From assembly GCF_002019635.1 (NCBI RefSeq), contig NZ_KV917373.1:108268-172267 (forward strand): DNA of 64,000 nt. The letters run 5' to 3'. Shown piece after piece: positions 1 to 9,549 of this stretch. The notes under the pieces are model-generated. The model saw nothing but the letters and a program-made list of their open reading frames with translations. It did not search any database and was not told the origin of the DNA. Made by a program: the position numbers and the translations under genes. Numbering within the stretch: position 1 is the stretch's first letter; the number at the start of each line of letters is the position of its first letter. The stretch comes from Metabacillus halosaccharovorans. Its GTDB lineage: Bacteria > Bacillota > Bacilli > Bacillales > Bacillaceae.

Positions 1-221
1 ATATTTATATTCATGTAAAAGATCACGGTATTGGAATAGCACAGGAAAGGATTGCTAAGCTAGGTGAACCCTATTACTCCAATAAAGAAAAAGGAAGCGG
101 ATTGGGCCTAATGATTAGTTATAAAATTATTGAAAATCATAAAGGGAAAATCCTTTTCACTAGTGAACTTGAAAAAGGAACAACAGTGAAAATCATCCTT
201 CCGATTGAACACCAAGCATAA
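1..221 (+). CDS. C-terminal end of a sensor histidine kinase (partial)
   Basis: The gene enters from the left edge; reading from base 3 gives about 72 residues ending in TAA. They contain the end of a HATPase_c domain: an N/G1-like DHGIGIA segment, a GEPYYSNKEKGSGLGL ATP-lid and G2 box, and the usual final strand ending in LPIEH. The same layout, with close wording ([16 protein letters not shown]), closes the next gene, so the two kinases are tandem paralogues of the Bacillus sporulation-kinase-like PAS-HisKA-HATPase type. The sensory part lies outside the window, so the signal is unknown. Confidence 0.85.
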   Translation, partial: IYIHVKDHGIGIAQERIAKLGEPYYSNKEKGSGLGLMISYKIIENHKGKILFTSELEKGTTVKIILPIEHQA

Positions 222-231
222 TAATCATCTG

Positions 232-258
232 AAAGGAGCGAGTAAGTCGCTCCTTTTT
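232..258 (+). terminator. Rho-independent terminator of the partial kinase gene
   Basis: A 10-bp stem (AAAGGAGCGA with TCGCTCCTTT) around a 5-nt loop runs directly into a T-tract, 10 bases after the stop codon. Confidence 0.85.
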
Positions 259-509
259 GTCTACTCTTGGAATAGCAATATTGAAAATAATGGTTTTATT
301 TAAGAAATAAGAACTAGTTATTAGTTTTAACTCCAAATGATAACTGATATCATAAAATTATCCCATTATTGTGTTCGCTATAAAATTATTCAGGTGAAAT
401 AGATCATCTACTAAATGAATCTAAATGAATTTTTTTCCTATTTTGCTAACAGGAAATTACTAGCATTTGTCGAATGTTTTTATTGGCAATGTTTAAGGGA
501 GGATATTAG

Positions 510-3500
510 ATGTTACATGCACAAGGCGGACGAATGGAAATGAATCATACGAAATCCGCAACTGAAGTTCCCTATGTGGTTGGAATCGGCGCCTCAGCTG
601 GAGGACTTGAAGCAATCGAACAATTTTTCCAAAATATGAATCCTTTTATTGAAGCAGCATTCGTTGTTGTCCAACACTTATCATCGAAATACAAAAGCTA
701 TATGCCGGAATTACTTGCGAAATCTACCAGCATGAAAATTATTACAGCTGAAGAAGGCCTTCGGCTTACAGAAAAGACTGTCTTTTTATGTCCACCAAAC
801 CATTACATAACGATCAATGAACAAGGGTTTATTCATTTGGAAAAATATGATGACAAACAACCTGTTCACTATCCCATCGATATCTTTTTATCTTCACTCG
901 CAACTTATGCTGACACAAAAGCAATTGGTGTTATTTTATCAGGAAAAGGAACAGATGGGACAAAAGGGCTTAACGATATACGGGCAAAAAGTGGACTTTG
1001 TCTAATTCAAGATGGAACAGCAAAATTTATGGACATGCCTGAAAGTGCAATGAAGTCAGGGGCAGGGGATTACATATTGGCTCCAAAAGCAATGCCGAAA
1101 CGAATTAGTGATTATATCGCAACAAAGCCAATTGATTATACAGATAATGCGTTAAAACAAGTGTTAATGATGATACATAAAAAAAGTGGAATTGATTTTT
1201 CCATGTATAAAAAGAATACGGTGTTAAGAAGAATTGAACGTCGTATGAGTCTGATTGAGGTGGAATTACCGACTCTAGAGGCTTATAAAAACTATTTATT
1301 AGAAAACCCTTTGGAAATCCGTTATTTACAAGAAGATTTACTCATTGGGGTCACTCACTTTTTCAGAGATACCGAGGCATTCAACTATTTGCAGCAATCT
1401 CTTATTCCTAAAATGATAGATGAGAATATACATAGAGGAAGAAATAAAATAAGAATATGGGTAGCAGGCTGCTCATTAGGTCAGGAAGCGTATTCTCTGG
1501 CGATTCTCTTTCATGACGAAATTGAAAAACGAGGATGTGATATGGATCTTCAGATTTTCGCCACAGATATTGACCGTGATTCAGTGAAATTTGCTAGTCA
1601 AGGCTGCTATTCAGAGCAAATTGTTTCAATGATTCCAAAACATCTGTTAGTGAAATACTTTGATAAAGATGGAAGTGATTATCAAGTAAAAAGGGAAATC
1701 AGGCATAAAATTGTCTTTGCTCCTCATAACATGACAAAGGATTCACCGTTTGTCAATTTAGATATGGTGAGCTGTCGAAATGTCATGATTTACTTTCAAA
1801 CCGAGCTTCAGCAAAAAGTATTGTCTCTTTTTCATTTTGCATTAAAAGAGAAAGGATATTTATTTTTAGGACCAAGTGAAACAATCGGCAAGCTATCAAC
1901 TTTGTTTACTGCAGTGCATCATAAATGGAAGATTTTCAGCAATGAGGTATCAGATAGCCAGCATGTCTCTCAAGCATTTCTTACTCCTAAAGAATCACTT
2001 AAAGAACAAGGGAAGGACAGAAGAAATTTGGAGCATCTTCGTGAATTGAATCGATTTCAACACCCGGATGAGTTATATGTTTCATTAATGGATGAAATAT
2101 TGCCTCCGTGTATTGTTGTTAATGAGCATAATGAGGTTTTATTAGTCTCCGGGAATGCAGGAGAGTATTTGAATCTGCCAAAAGGGAAAGTGAATTATAA
2201 TATTTTTAATATGGTTCCTACGAATTTATCAGTGGCAATTGGAACAGCGATTAAAAAGGCAAGAGAGGAACTTAAAGAAATTAAGTATAAAAACCTTCTT
2301 ATTAATCAAAATGAGAATAAACAGGTAAAGCTTATCGTAAAGCCTTTAGAGAGAGCAGGAAAAGGATATGTATCGCTGTTTTTAGAAGCGCATAAGCCGG
2401 ATTCTTCAACTGAATTTAAGGCGGATTCTATAATATTTGATCATGACTCAGCCTATAATCAAAGAATCTTTGACCTGGAGCAGGAACTTTTTTATACAAA
2501 ACAAAGTCTGCAAACAACGATAGAAGAGCTTGAAACATCGAATGAGGAGCTGCAGTCTACAAATGAAGAATTAATTGCTGCAAATGAAGAATTGCAAAGC
2601 ACGAATGAAGAAATGCAGTCTGTAAATGAAGAGTTAATAACCGTAAATACCGAGTATGAAAAGAAAATCAAAGAGTTAACTAACTTAAATAATGATATGG
2701 ACAACCTCCTCATTAATACGAATATCGCCACGATTTTCTTAAATAAAAACCTTGATATTAAGCTCTATACACCTGAAGCTATGAAAATATTTCATCTCAT
2801 AGAGCGTGATATAGGAAGGCCGATTTATCACATTTCACATCGTCTTGATTATGATCTGATTCTACAGGATATCGAGGAAGTGTTATTAACAACAAAATCG
2901 ATTATCAAGGAATTGCCATCAAAGGACGGAAAGTGGTACAGCGTTAAAATCATGCCATATCGAACAGGTGAAAACTTAATCGATGGTATTGTGATTACAT
3001 TTATTGATATTTCAAATATTAAAAAGGTTAATCGCGAGTTGCAATTGAGTATGCAAGCAATTGAGCTTGGACCTGCATATACGGCATTTACCGATTTTCA
3101 AGGTAAAATTGAATATGCAAACAGTAAGTTTGCGGAACAACTGGGCATAGATGTGCACCAAATCATTGGCCGTAAAATAAAAGATATTTATTCTAAATAC
3201 TATCAAGAAAGTGAATTTGAACAGTATTGGAAAAAAGTTCGTGCCGGTGAGACATGGACGGGCGAGCTGTCTTATAAAGGGAAAGACGGGAAGGAGAAAT
3301 GGGAACATTTATCTCTAATTCCTGTTGAAAATGTAGAAAATGATGTTGTCCAAATCTTACTTGTTGGTGAGGATATTACAAGCAGAAAAAGTTCAGAACA
3401 AATGCTGATTAAATCTGAAATGCTTTCTGGAATTGGTCAGCTGGCAGCAGGAATTGCACATGAAATTCGAAATCCGTTAACTTCTTTACGAGGATTTCTT

Positions 3501-4073
3501 CAATTAATGATCCAAACGAATACATATAGTAAGGAATATGCGGAAGTGATGATGACGGAATTTATCAGGCTTGAAGAAATCATCAATGAATTCCTTGTAC
3601 TTTCGAGAAAGAAAACAGCTGAATTTAAAGATGTCAATATAAATAAAATTATTCAAGATATATCAAAGATCTGGGAAACACAGGCGATCCTTAATAATGT
3701 GACGATTGAAACCTCCATTGACCCAATGAGTTTTACTGTTAAAGGGATTGAAAATGAACTAAAGCAGGTGTTTATCAATATTGTAAAAAATGGAATAGAG
3801 GCAATGGAAGGACGTACAGGCCAGCTCAAAATAGAAGCAAAGAAACTCGAAGATGATCGAGTACTTCTGCGATTTGAGGATCAAGGAAAAGGCATACCTA
3901 AGGAGCAGCTTGAAAAAATGGGTGAACCATTTTTTACAACAAAAGAAAAAGGAACAGGTTTAGGGTTAATGGTAAGCTTTAAAATTATTGAAAGTCATAA
4001 TGGTAAGCTCATTTTTACAAGTGAACCGGATAAAGGAACGACAGTTGAAATTACGTTACCTTTATCTCATTAG
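510..4073 (+). CDS. CheB-CheR-PAS-histidine kinase fusion protein
   Basis: A 1187-residue cytoplasmic signalling hybrid; the start is set by an SD site (AAGGGAGG) 7 bases upstream. Domains in order: a CheB-type methylesterase (GIGASAGG with Ser29, His56, and Asp149 in GTDGTKG form the catalytic triad); a CheR-type SAM methyltransferase at about 210-480 ([32 protein letters not shown]); a long coiled coil of repeated SNEEL/ANEEL units at about 655-740; two PAS domains; a HisKA H-box ([13 protein letters not shown], His near 984); and HATPase_c. The CheB receiver domain is absent, as usual in this fusion family. No chemotaxis receptor gene is nearby, so the methylation target is unknown. The kinase half resembles Spo0F-phosphorylating kinases, but no cognate regulator is adjacent. 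The stop overlaps the convergent downstream gene by 4 bases. Confidence 0.95.
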   Translation: MLHAQGGRMEMNHTKSATEVPYVVGIGASAGGLEAIEQFFQNMNPFIEAAFVVVQHLSSKYKSYMPELLAKSTSMKIITAEEGLRLTEKTVFLCPPNHYITINEQGFIHLEKYDDKQPVHYPIDIFLSSLATYADTKAIGVILSGKGTDGTKGLNDIRAKSGLCLIQDGTAKFMDMPESAMKSGAGDYILAPKAMPKRISDYIATKPIDYTDNALKQVLMMIHKKSGIDFSMYKKNTVLRRIERRMSLIEVELPTLEAYKNYLLENPLEIRYLQEDLLIGVTHFFRDTEAFNYLQQSLIPKMIDENIHRGRNKIRIWVAGCSLGQEAYSLAILFHDEIEKRGCDMDLQIFATDIDRDSVKFASQGCYSEQIVSMIPKHLLVKYFDKDGSDYQVKREIRHKIVFAPHNMTKDSPFVNLDMVSCRNVMIYFQTELQQKVLSLFHFALKEKGYLFLGPSETIGKLSTLFTAVHHKWKIFSNEVSDSQHVSQAFLTPKESLKEQGKDRRNLEHLRELNRFQHPDELYVSLMDEILPPCIVVNEHNEVLLVSGNAGEYLNLPKGKVNYNIFNMVPTNLSVAIGTAIKKAREELKEIKYKNLLINQNENKQVKLIVKPLERAGKGYVSLFLEAHKPDSSTEFKADSIIFDHDSAYNQRIFDLEQELFYTKQSLQTTIEELETSNEELQSTNEELIAANEELQSTNEEMQSVNEELITVNTEYEKKIKELTNLNNDMDNLLINTNIATIFLNKNLDIKLYTPEAMKIFHLIERDIGRPIYHISHRLDYDLILQDIEEVLLTTKSIIKELPSKDGKWYSVKIMPYRTGENLIDGIVITFIDISNIKKVNRELQLSMQAIELGPAYTAFTDFQGKIEYANSKFAEQLGIDVHQIIGRKIKDIYSKYYQESEFEQYWKKVRAGETWTGELSYKGKDGKEKWEHLSLIPVENVENDVVQILLVGEDITSRKSSEQMLIKSEMLSGIGQLAAGIAHEIRNPLTSLRGFLQLMIQTNTYSKEYAEVMMTEFIRLEEIINEFLVLSRKKTAEFKDVNINKIIQDISKIWETQAILNNVTIETSIDPMSFTVKGIENELKQVFINIVKNGIEAMEGRTGQLKIEAKKLEDDRVLLRFEDQGKGIPKEQLEKMGEPFFTTKEKGTGLGLMVSFKIIESHNGKLIFTSEPDKGTTVEITLPLSH

Positions 4074-4699
4074 TCAAAGCGGTCGAGAAGAGGCAGTAGT
4101 GTAATATAAAAATCAATGGAAGAGCGAAGTTCATTAAGCTCATCAACAATAACCTCATAGTGGGCACTTTTCCCACTCTCGATAATATCAGGTCGAAGAA
4201 GGCTTAATAAATCTTGAATTTTTTCTAATTTTCCTGGAAGTTGCTTCATGTGGTCGGAAGAACTAATTAAATTATATAGATCTGAATCTGTTAAAAATGG
4301 TTGAAACAATGAAATAATTTCTTTCCTTTGATGCTGCTCCATCCTGTCCTTGTCAGTCACAATCAATTGCTCTCGAAGCAAATGAACTTGGTGGCTGACT
4401 TTTTTTAGTTTCTCTTTAAGAGGGATACAAACAACATATAAATAACCTTCACGATTCTGGGTTACATATATTTCAAAAAGCTCCAACTCATTTTCTGCTG
4501 TCATGATATTTGCTTCAAATTTTTGCTTTTCTTTCGTTGATAAAAAATAATGTACTTTGTTTTTACTATCATCATCTACTATATCCAGGAAGTTTTTTCT
4601 TTTAGAAAAAAGTGTTATAGAAATAGATGAACGATCTAGTATGTTAAGTTCGGTATCAAGAATAAAAACAGGAACGGGAATATTCTCTAGAGCAAACAT
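4070..4699 (-). CDS. PAS-like sensor protein without an output domain
   Basis: About 209 residues. The start is placed at the ATG preceded by GGAGGACAAT; the ATG 12 bases further upstream overlaps that SD site. Residues 1-45 (PVPVFILDTELNILDRS, then a segment with FLDIVDDDSKNKV) look like the first part of a PAS domain and match the N-terminus of the PAS-STAS protein at 47924-48670, which has FLDIVDRESKNKA at the same place. The second half is predicted helical (around LREQLIVTDKDRMEQHQRKE) with no recognisable catalytic or DNA-binding motif. It is convergent with the CheB-CheR-kinase gene, with a 4-base overlap of their ends. A role as a small input or adaptor protein is inference. Confidence 0.75.
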   Translation of the reverse strand: MFALENIPVPVFILDTELNILDRSSISITLFSKRKNFLDIVDDDSKNKVHYFLSTKEKQKFEANIMTAENELELFEIYVTQNREGYLYVVCIPLKEKLKKVSHQVHLLREQLIVTDKDRMEQHQRKEIISLFQPFLTDSDLYNLISSSDHMKQLPGKLEKIQDLLSLLRPDIIESGKSAHYEVIVDELNELRSSIDFYITLLPLLDRFD

Positions 4700-4916
4700 A
4701 TTGTCCTCCATAGTTTAAAAAGATTATCGTAATGAGTGAGCAGCTTCATTTGTAATGTATCGCCAAGTAAAACAGTTGAGCAAGCTTTCTGGATAGATCA
4801 TTCATAAAAGCTAGTCCCCTTCTTGTTTCATCTCCATTTATTATACTTATCTATGAAAATAACTGCATCTATTAATATGATGACGCTATCCCATTCTTCT
4901 ATTCCCTAAAAATCTA

Positions 4917-4936
4917 TTAATTAAACGTTTGTTTAA
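4917..4936. promoter_or_regulatory. 20-bp palindrome-like motif, copy 1
   Basis: TTAATTAAACGTTTGTTTAA occurs here and again, identical over 20 bases, at 52086-52105. The AAACGTTT core is self-complementary and the outer TTAA ends pair, which is typical of a TetR-type operator. It lies in the 364-bp divergent gap (4700-5063) between the PAS gene and the sortase, about 90 bases upstream of the sortase promoter. The rest of that gap is AT-rich and shows nothing else recognisable apart from that promoter. Confidence 0.35.
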
Positions 4937-5019
4937 CTATATTTTGAGTGTATTTACAAAAAATTAACAAAAAACAGGTATGAATCTAGCAACTTATTCC
5001 ATAAAGAAAAATTCTTCTG

Positions 5020-5028
5020 TGCTATAAT
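5020..5028 (+). promoter_or_regulatory. Extended -10 promoter of the sortase gene
   Basis: TGCTATAAT is a perfect extended -10 element (TGnTATAAT); no good -35 is seen. Transcription would start near 5035, so the in-frame GTG at 5031 would lie upstream of or at the transcript end. This supports the ATG at 5064 as the sortase start. Confidence 0.6.
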
Positions 5029-5063
5029 ATGTGTATGAAATTAACAGAAAGCGTGGATGGTTC

Positions 5064-5642
5064 ATGAAGAAGCTTTCCTATTTATTCATTATTGTAGGAC
5101 TTTGTATTGTAGGCTATGCCGTTTGGGAAATTGTTGATACAAAAATGCAAACATCCAATTCCTTAGCAGAAGCCCAAGCCATTGTTACATCGCCGCCGGA
5201 TAAAGAAGTCTATAAGGAAGAGGACGGTACATTTAAACCGCCAATAGGTGAAGCTGTTGGTATTTTACATATACCAAGATTAGAGGCAGACCTCCCAATT
5301 GTGGAAGGAACCGATCCTGATGATCTTGAAAAAGGTGTTGGTCACTATAAAGGCAGCTATTACCCTGACGAAAATGGACAAATCGTCTTATCCGGTCACA
5401 GAGATACGGTGTTTCGGAAAGCAGGGGAGCTGGAACTCGGTGATTCATTAGAAGTCAAACTGCCTTATGGAGATTTTGAATATGAAATCATTGATACAAA
5501 GATCGTAGAAGCTGACGATCGTAGTATTATTACCCTCCAAAATGAGAAGGAAGAGCTTATATTAACAACCTGCTATCCTTTTAGCTATGTGGGAAATGCT
5601 CCACAAAGGTATATTATTTATGCGAAAAAGAAAGATGTTTAA
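5064..5642 (+). CDS. yhcS: Class D sortase (YhcS family)
   Basis: About 192 residues: an N-terminal membrane anchor (KKLSYLFIIVGLCIVGYAVW) and an extracellular sortase domain. The catalytic residues are His in LSGHRDTVF, Cys in LTTCYPF, and Arg in the final APQRYIIY strand, with the LTTCYPF spacing of class D enzymes. It would join LPXTG-like proteins to the cell wall. No substrate gene with a sorting signal (such as B. subtilis yhcR) is adjacent, so the substrate must be elsewhere. It is convergent with the yhcT homologue, keeping the B. subtilis yhcS-yhcT neighbourhood. A GTG at 5031 would add 11 residues but is disfavoured by the promoter position. Confidence 0.92.
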   Translation: MKKLSYLFIIVGLCIVGYAVWEIVDTKMQTSNSLAEAQAIVTSPPDKEVYKEEDGTFKPPIGEAVGILHIPRLEADLPIVEGTDPDDLEKGVGHYKGSYYPDENGQIVLSGHRDTVFRKAGELELGDSLEVKLPYGDFEYEIIDTKIVEADDRSIITLQNEKEELILTTCYPFSYVGNAPQRYIIYAKKKDV

Positions 5643-5651
5643 ATATAACAA

Positions 5652-5681
5652 ACAATCCAGCTCCTTTAAAAGCTGGATTGT
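5652..5681. terminator. Convergent hairpin between sortase and pseudouridine synthase
   Basis: An 11-bp perfect stem (ACAATCCAGCT with AGCTGGATTGT) around an 8-base loop that contains the last codon of the minus-strand gene. U-tracts are weak on both sides, so it may be an inefficient bidirectional terminator. Confidence 0.5.
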
Positions 5682-6580
5682 CTGCTTTGTATAATCGAGA
5701 GGATATCTGCCGGTATGCTGGCTTCGACTTCAATTTTTTCATGTGTTAGAGGGTGTGAAAGAGTAATCTTCTTTGCGTGTAATGCCTGTCTTTTGATAAG
5801 GTCCTTACTTCCGCCGTATAAAGTATCACCGATAATAGGGTGGTTCATGGAACTTAAGTGAACACGAATTTGGTGTGTTCGTCCTGTTTCTAATTGTACT
5901 GACAAAAGCGACAGATTTGTTTTGGGATTAAATGTTTCAACCTTGTAATGAGTAATGGCTTTTTGACCATTTGGCGAAACTCTTCTACGTGTTGCATGAT
6001 GTCGATCCCGACCGATTGGCTTATCAATACTTCCATTTGTTTTGGAGAGGTTACCTTTTACAATCGCAAGGTATGTTCTTTTGATTTTTTTCACTTGTAA
6101 ATCCTGATCTAAAATGGTTTGGGCCAGATCGTGCTTTGCAAATATGATGGCACCGGAAGTATCACGATCAAGGCGGTGAATATGTCGTACACGAATTTGC
6201 CAACCGTTAAGCTGGTAATAAAAAGCAATCGCATTTGCCAGTGTTCCTGTTTGGTTTAGTTCGTTCGGATGTGTATCCATACCTGCCGGTTTATTGACAA
6301 TGATTAAATGATCATCTTCGTAAAGGATATTTATTGAGACATTTTCAGGTAATACTCCGTATTCTTCTTTTTTAAATAAATGAAGATATAGCCGATCATT
6401 TTGTTCCAGTTTATGGTTAACATCTGCATTGTTTTGATTTTTTTTGATAGCTGCTGATTGATTCCATCTTTGGATAAGCGCTTTAGAGGCGCCGAGTTTG
6501 TTGGATAATATGGAAAAAACAGTGGCATTTGCCCAATCCTTTGGAATCGTAATCTCAAGCCATTCACCAACACGTTTCAA
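5666..6580 (-). CDS. yhcT: RluA-family pseudouridine synthase (YhcT)
   Basis: 304 residues, starting at TTG with AAGGA upstream. The catalytic motif HRLDRDTSG carries the Asp nucleophile, and the RluA-family segments VNKPAGM, RTHQIRVHL and HPIIGDTLYG are all present. The N-terminal ~85 residues look like a weak S4-type region. The enzyme isomerises uridine to pseudouridine in rRNA or tRNA; which position cannot be told from sequence. Length and neighbours (sortase, yhcU) match B. subtilis YhcT. Confidence 0.93.
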   Translation of the reverse strand: MKRVGEWLEITIPKDWANATVFSILSNKLGASKALIQRWNQSAAIKKNQNNADVNHKLEQNDRLYLHLFKKEEYGVLPENVSINILYEDDHLIIVNKPAGMDTHPNELNQTGTLANAIAFYYQLNGWQIRVRHIHRLDRDTSGAIIFAKHDLAQTILDQDLQVKKIKRTYLAIVKGNLSKTNGSIDKPIGRDRHHATRRRVSPNGQKAITHYKVETFNPKTNLSLLSVQLETGRTHQIRVHLSSMNHPIIGDTLYGGSKDLIKRQALHAKKITLSHPLTHEKIEVEASIPADILSIIQSRQSSF

Positions 6581-6776
6581 TGGTATATCATTCCTTGCTG
6601 AATTTATATTTTGTTACGCTGTAATAGCAAACCTTTCGGAAACAGCTATATTAAAACAGTATACAAAACATCGAATGGATGTACAATCTAGTTCCGGTAA
6701 CACTTTCCTCTGCAATCTTGAAATGTCCTGTGTTATGCTTAATGCAGTGAAACAGATGAAAGAGAAAGGTGATAAA

Positions 6777-7181
6777 ATGAAGGTTGTTGTGGCATCGACA
6801 AACGAACAGGAACATCATATTTCTGAGTTAGTTGATCAATTGTACACAGAGATATTCCCGAAATTTTTCCCGGATGAAAAAATTGTAGAATTAAAGAAAC
6901 TTAACGTGCTTCAGCCACAGGCTTCTGACCAAATCTATAATGCAACATTAAAGGATGCATTTCAAATAATCTCTAGTCTCCAAGCTTTAATAGCTGTACT
7001 CGATTTACTACATGAGAACAAACATGAAAATGAGTATAAAGAAATGTTCGAGCGTAATACGCAAAACTTAAATGATTACGGTTATTTCTTTCCTTTAACA
7101 TTTTCCGAGTTTAAAGAAGCTGATTGTCAAAAAGGGCAATTTAGTCAGTTTATCAGACCGGCTAATCAATATATGATCTAA
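6777..7181 (+). CDS. yhcU: YhcU-like protein (DUF5365)
   Basis: 134 residues starting at the ATG behind GAGAAAGGTGAT. The open frame continues upstream to 6498, but that part runs antisense over yhcT and reads like a shadow. The protein is soluble, begins MKVVVASTNEQEHHISELV and has no recognisable catalytic motif; it resembles B. subtilis YhcU in size, start and position between yhcT and yhcV. Function is unknown. Confidence 0.85.
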   Translation: MKVVVASTNEQEHHISELVDQLYTEIFPKFFPDEKIVELKKLNVLQPQASDQIYNATLKDAFQIISSLQALIAVLDLLHENKHENEYKEMFERNTQNLNDYGYFFPLTFSEFKEADCQKGQFSQFIRPANQYMI

Positions 7182-7188
7182 CTAAAAC

Positions 7189-7221
7189 GGACAGTTCATT
7201 ATGAACTGTCCTCTTTGTTTT
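7189..7221 (+). terminator. Terminator of yhcU
   Basis: A 10-bp stem (GGACAGTTCA with TGAACTGTCC) and a 3-base loop, followed by a T-rich tail (TCTTTGTTTT). Confidence 0.85.
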
Positions 7222-7223
7222 CG

Positions 7224-7385
7224 TCTAGGAAATTATAAAATTCTTGAACTGTGGATAAGTGCGCGACATCCAGCTCCAGCGCCTAGCCCCTCGAGGTCAT
7301 AAGGCAATTTGGAATTGAAGGCAAAGAACGCCTTCTATTCCAAATCGCCTTATGCTTGTCGGGGCTGACCAAGGCGCTTGCGCTA
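7224..7385. repeat. Intergenic repeat family A, copy 1
   Basis: A structured repeat with GACATCCAGCTCCAGCGCC near the left end and AAGGCGCTTGCGCT at the right, with internal inverted segments (AAGGCAATTTGGAATTGAAG against a complementary stretch ending CGCCTTATGC). Related copies lie at 9284-9468, 16484-16668, 41898-42119 and 53196-53362. This copy shares its leading GAACTGTGGATAAGTG flank with the 41.9-kb copy. No coding capacity is apparent. Confidence 0.8.
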
Positions 7386-7388
7386 TTC

Positions 7389-7862
7389 TTATTCAGCTGT
7401 CCACTCATTTAATAAAGTACGGAGAGCTTCTTCATCAGTATTGCCGCCTTCTGCACGTGCAACTTCTTTTCCGTCTTGGAAATGAACAAGGGTTGGTGTA
7501 CCTGTAATGCCATATTGGTTCCAAGCATCTTCATATTCCAATAAATTGAATTGATCAATTTCGACACCTAAATCATCAGCAACAGGCATTAATACAGGTG
7601 TTGTTGCTTTACAATGAGAACATTCCGGGCTGAAGAAATAAACAATTGCATCTTCTTTGTTATCAAGCTTTGATTCGAGTTCATCAGGAAGAATGATGTT
7701 TTGGTAATTAGGATCGTCAAGCTGATCAATTGTAGCTGGTTTAAGATCACTTTTACCATATACATTTCCTTCAGCTTGCTGTTTGTTTTGGTAAGATGTT
7801 ACAAAGGCTAGTCCACCAAAAAGGATAAGAATAATGGCTCCGAAAATGAGTAGTTTTTTCAT
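7389..7862 (-). CDS. Membrane-anchored thioredoxin-like protein, partner of BdbC
   Basis: 157 residues: an N-terminal membrane or signal segment (KKLLIFGAIILILFGGLAFV) and an extracytoplasmic thioredoxin fold with active site FSPECSHCK and cis-proline in GTPTLVHF. A CSHC redox pair next to a DsbB-like gene indicates a thiol-disulfide oxidase of the BdbA/BdbD/DsbA type. Its start lies one base after the bdbC stop, so the two are probably translationally coupled. Substrates cannot be told from sequence. Confidence 0.9.
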   Translation of the reverse strand: MKKLLIFGAIILILFGGLAFVTSYQNKQQAEGNVYGKSDLKPATIDQLDDPNYQNIILPDELESKLDNKEDAIVYFFSPECSHCKATTPVLMPVADDLGVEIDQFNLLEYEDAWNQYGITGTPTLVHFQDGKEVARAEGGNTDEEALRTLLNEWTAE

Positions 7863-7863
7863 C

Positions 7864-8295
7864 TTACTTACCTGCTTTCTTTAAAATTAAAAGACTTGTG
7901 ATAAAAACAATTGAAAATCCGACTAACGCTAAAAATGGAATAGTAATAAATCCTAACCAATTTATGTATTCCCCTGTACATGGCACAATTCCACAGGAGA
8001 CGGAATTTTCTCCTAAGAAATCTATCTTTTGCACACCATAATGATAAATTGAAATACATCCACCAATCGCAGATAAAACTAGTGTATAAAAGGCGATTTT
8101 ATAGTCCTTTTTAAAGACACCAATTCCCAGGATGATGACAAGAGGATACATGAAGATCCGTTGATACCAGCAGAGGTCACAAGGTGTATATTGAAGAACT
8201 TCCGAAAAATAAAGGCTTCCTAGTGTGGAGATAAATGCCGCAACCCAACCGATTGAAAGTAAATTCTCCAGTTTTTTTTCATTTGAACTTGACAT
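7864..8295 (-). CDS. bdbC: Disulfide bond formation protein BdbC (DsbB family)
   Basis: 143 residues from the ATG with GAGGG 7 bases upstream; an ATG 12 bases earlier overlaps that SD site and is less likely. Four membrane helices are visible. The two periplasm-facing Cys pairs of the DsbB family are present: CDLCWYQRI and a second pair in CGIVPCTGEY. It would reoxidise the neighbouring thioredoxin-like protein by passing electrons to quinone. In B. subtilis yhcU is followed directly by yhcV, so this two-gene operon is an insertion relative to that order. Confidence 0.93.
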   Translation of the reverse strand: MSSSNEKKLENLLSIGWVAAFISTLGSLYFSEVLQYTPCDLCWYQRIFMYPLVIILGIGVFKKDYKIAFYTLVLSAIGGCISIYHYGVQKIDFLGENSVSCGIVPCTGEYINWLGFITIPFLALVGFSIVFITSLLILKKAGK

Positions 8296-8467
8296 AACAT
8301 CCCTCATTTATCTTTGTAGATACTTCTAAATTATAATCGCAAGCGTTTTTACTTGTAAAAGAATACATATTAAAATTCAAATGTTTTTGAACATTTTTTG
8401 AAAATTGGAAATTTATTGGTGGCTATTTTGAGAATGACTGTTTTCTCAAACTGTTTGAGAAATGTCC

Positions 8468-8563
8468 GTTCCATTCGCTCCAGACACAAGATTCGCCTTC
8501 GGGGTCTCAGCCTTTCCTTTACTTCCCGCAGGAGTCAAGTGTCCTCCGCTCCATTACACTCTC
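8468..8563. repeat. Intergenic repeat family B, copy 1
   Basis: A GC-rich element whose ends TTCCATTCGCTCCAG and GTGTCCTCCGCTCCATT frame a core containing GGGGTCTCAGCCTTTCC and GCAGGAGTCAAGTG. A longer, inverted copy lies at 25981-26102. It sits in the 497-bp gap 8296-8792; the remainder is AT-rich leader of yhcV, including a short dyad AAAGGGACGTTCCCTTT near 8744-8762. Confidence 0.75.
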
Positions 8564-8792
8564 TCATTTTAAACTAGTTTTAAGCCCAATAATTATTTTG
8601 GAAAAAGTATAAGGGTTCTTAATAAAATCATAAATAAAGTACTTAATTAACCATCACAACTCTTACGAGTATTTATGGTTTTAAACTTTAATTTATTTTT
8701 GTAACGACAACGTTCATCTATCCCCAAAAAATTTTTCTAATTATAAAGGGACGTTCCCTTTCTCATACTATATTTGAAAGGGGAGGATGATC

Positions 8793-9218
8793 TTGAATAC
8801 GATTCAAGAATGTATGACAACAAGTGTAGCAACTGTTTCTTCTTCACAATCGATTAAAGAGGCAGCAGAGATGATGAGTCAAAATAATGTTGGGTCTATT
8901 CCAGTTGTTGATAATGGTCAATTAAGAGGTATTATTACGGACCGTGATATCACACTTCGTTCAACAGCAGAAGGACTTGATAGCAACATCCCTGTCTCAC
9001 AAGTGATGACCACAAACCTTGTTTCAGGACATACGAATATGTCAGCTGCTGAAGCTGCCAAAGTAATGGCACAGCATCAAATTCGTCGATTGCCAATTGT
9101 TGAAAACAACCAATTGGTAGGAATTGTGGCACTAGGGGACTTAGCTGTAAACCAAATGTCTGACGAAGCAGCTGGACATGCGTTAACAAATATTTCAGAA
9201 CAAACAAAAACACATTAA
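8793..9218 (+). CDS. yhcV: CBS-domain protein YhcV
   Basis: 141 residues consisting of two CBS motifs (IPVVDNGQLRGIITDRDI and LPIVENNQLVGIVALGDL). TTG at 8793 is taken as start because GGGGAGG lies 6 bases before it, whereas the ATG at 8787 directly abuts that SD site; the resulting N-terminus also aligns with B. subtilis YhcV. CBS pairs bind adenine nucleotides. There is no attached catalytic or transport domain, so it probably acts as a regulator of another protein; the partner is unknown. A dyad just upstream (8744-8762) may be an operator. Confidence 0.92.
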   Translation: MNTIQECMTTSVATVSSSQSIKEAAEMMSQNNVGSIPVVDNGQLRGIITDRDITLRSTAEGLDSNIPVSQVMTTNLVSGHTNMSAAEAAKVMAQHQIRRLPIVENNQLVGIVALGDLAVNQMSDEAAGHALTNISEQTKTH

Positions 9219-9226
9219 TCTTCCTT

Positions 9227-9255
9227 AGAGGTTTGACTCTTATGTCAAACTTCTT
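9227..9255 (+). terminator. Terminator of yhcV
   Basis: Stem GAGGTTTGAC/GTCAAACTTC with a 6-base loop, followed by TTTTCTT. Confidence 0.8.
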
Positions 9256-9283
9256 TTCTTATTGTTCATATACTGAGAAGAAG

Positions 9284-9468
9284 AGCGTTGACATCCAGCT
9301 CCGAAGCACAGGATGTGCAAGTGCAGTTTTTGCGACAGGACGTCGCGTTCTTAAACTGCCAGCGCCTAGCCCCTCTAGGGTCTAGCCACAAATGAATTGA
9401 AGACAAAGAACGTCTTCTATTCATTTGCGTCTTATTTGCCTGAGGCTGATCAAGGCACTTGCGCTTTT
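9284..9468. repeat. Intergenic repeat family A, copy 2
   Basis: Contains GACATCCAGCTCCGAAGCAC at the left and AAGGCACTTGCGCTTTT at the right. An internal module (GGATGTGCAAGTGCAG, GCGACAGGACGTCGCG) is shared with the 16.5-kb and 41.9-kb copies and absent from copy 1. It lies between the yhcV terminator and yhcW. Confidence 0.8.
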
Positions 9469-9549
9469 GTACATAAATTTGAAATATAAACAAAGTTCCT
9501 TTATATATTATACATAGAAGGACACTTTTTTAGGGGAGTTGTATTTTAC

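Noticed and set aside
6498-6776. Upstream extension of the yhcU reading frame
   Set aside because: It runs antisense over yhcT, lacks an SD, and the ATG at 6777 has a proper SD and the family-type N-terminus.
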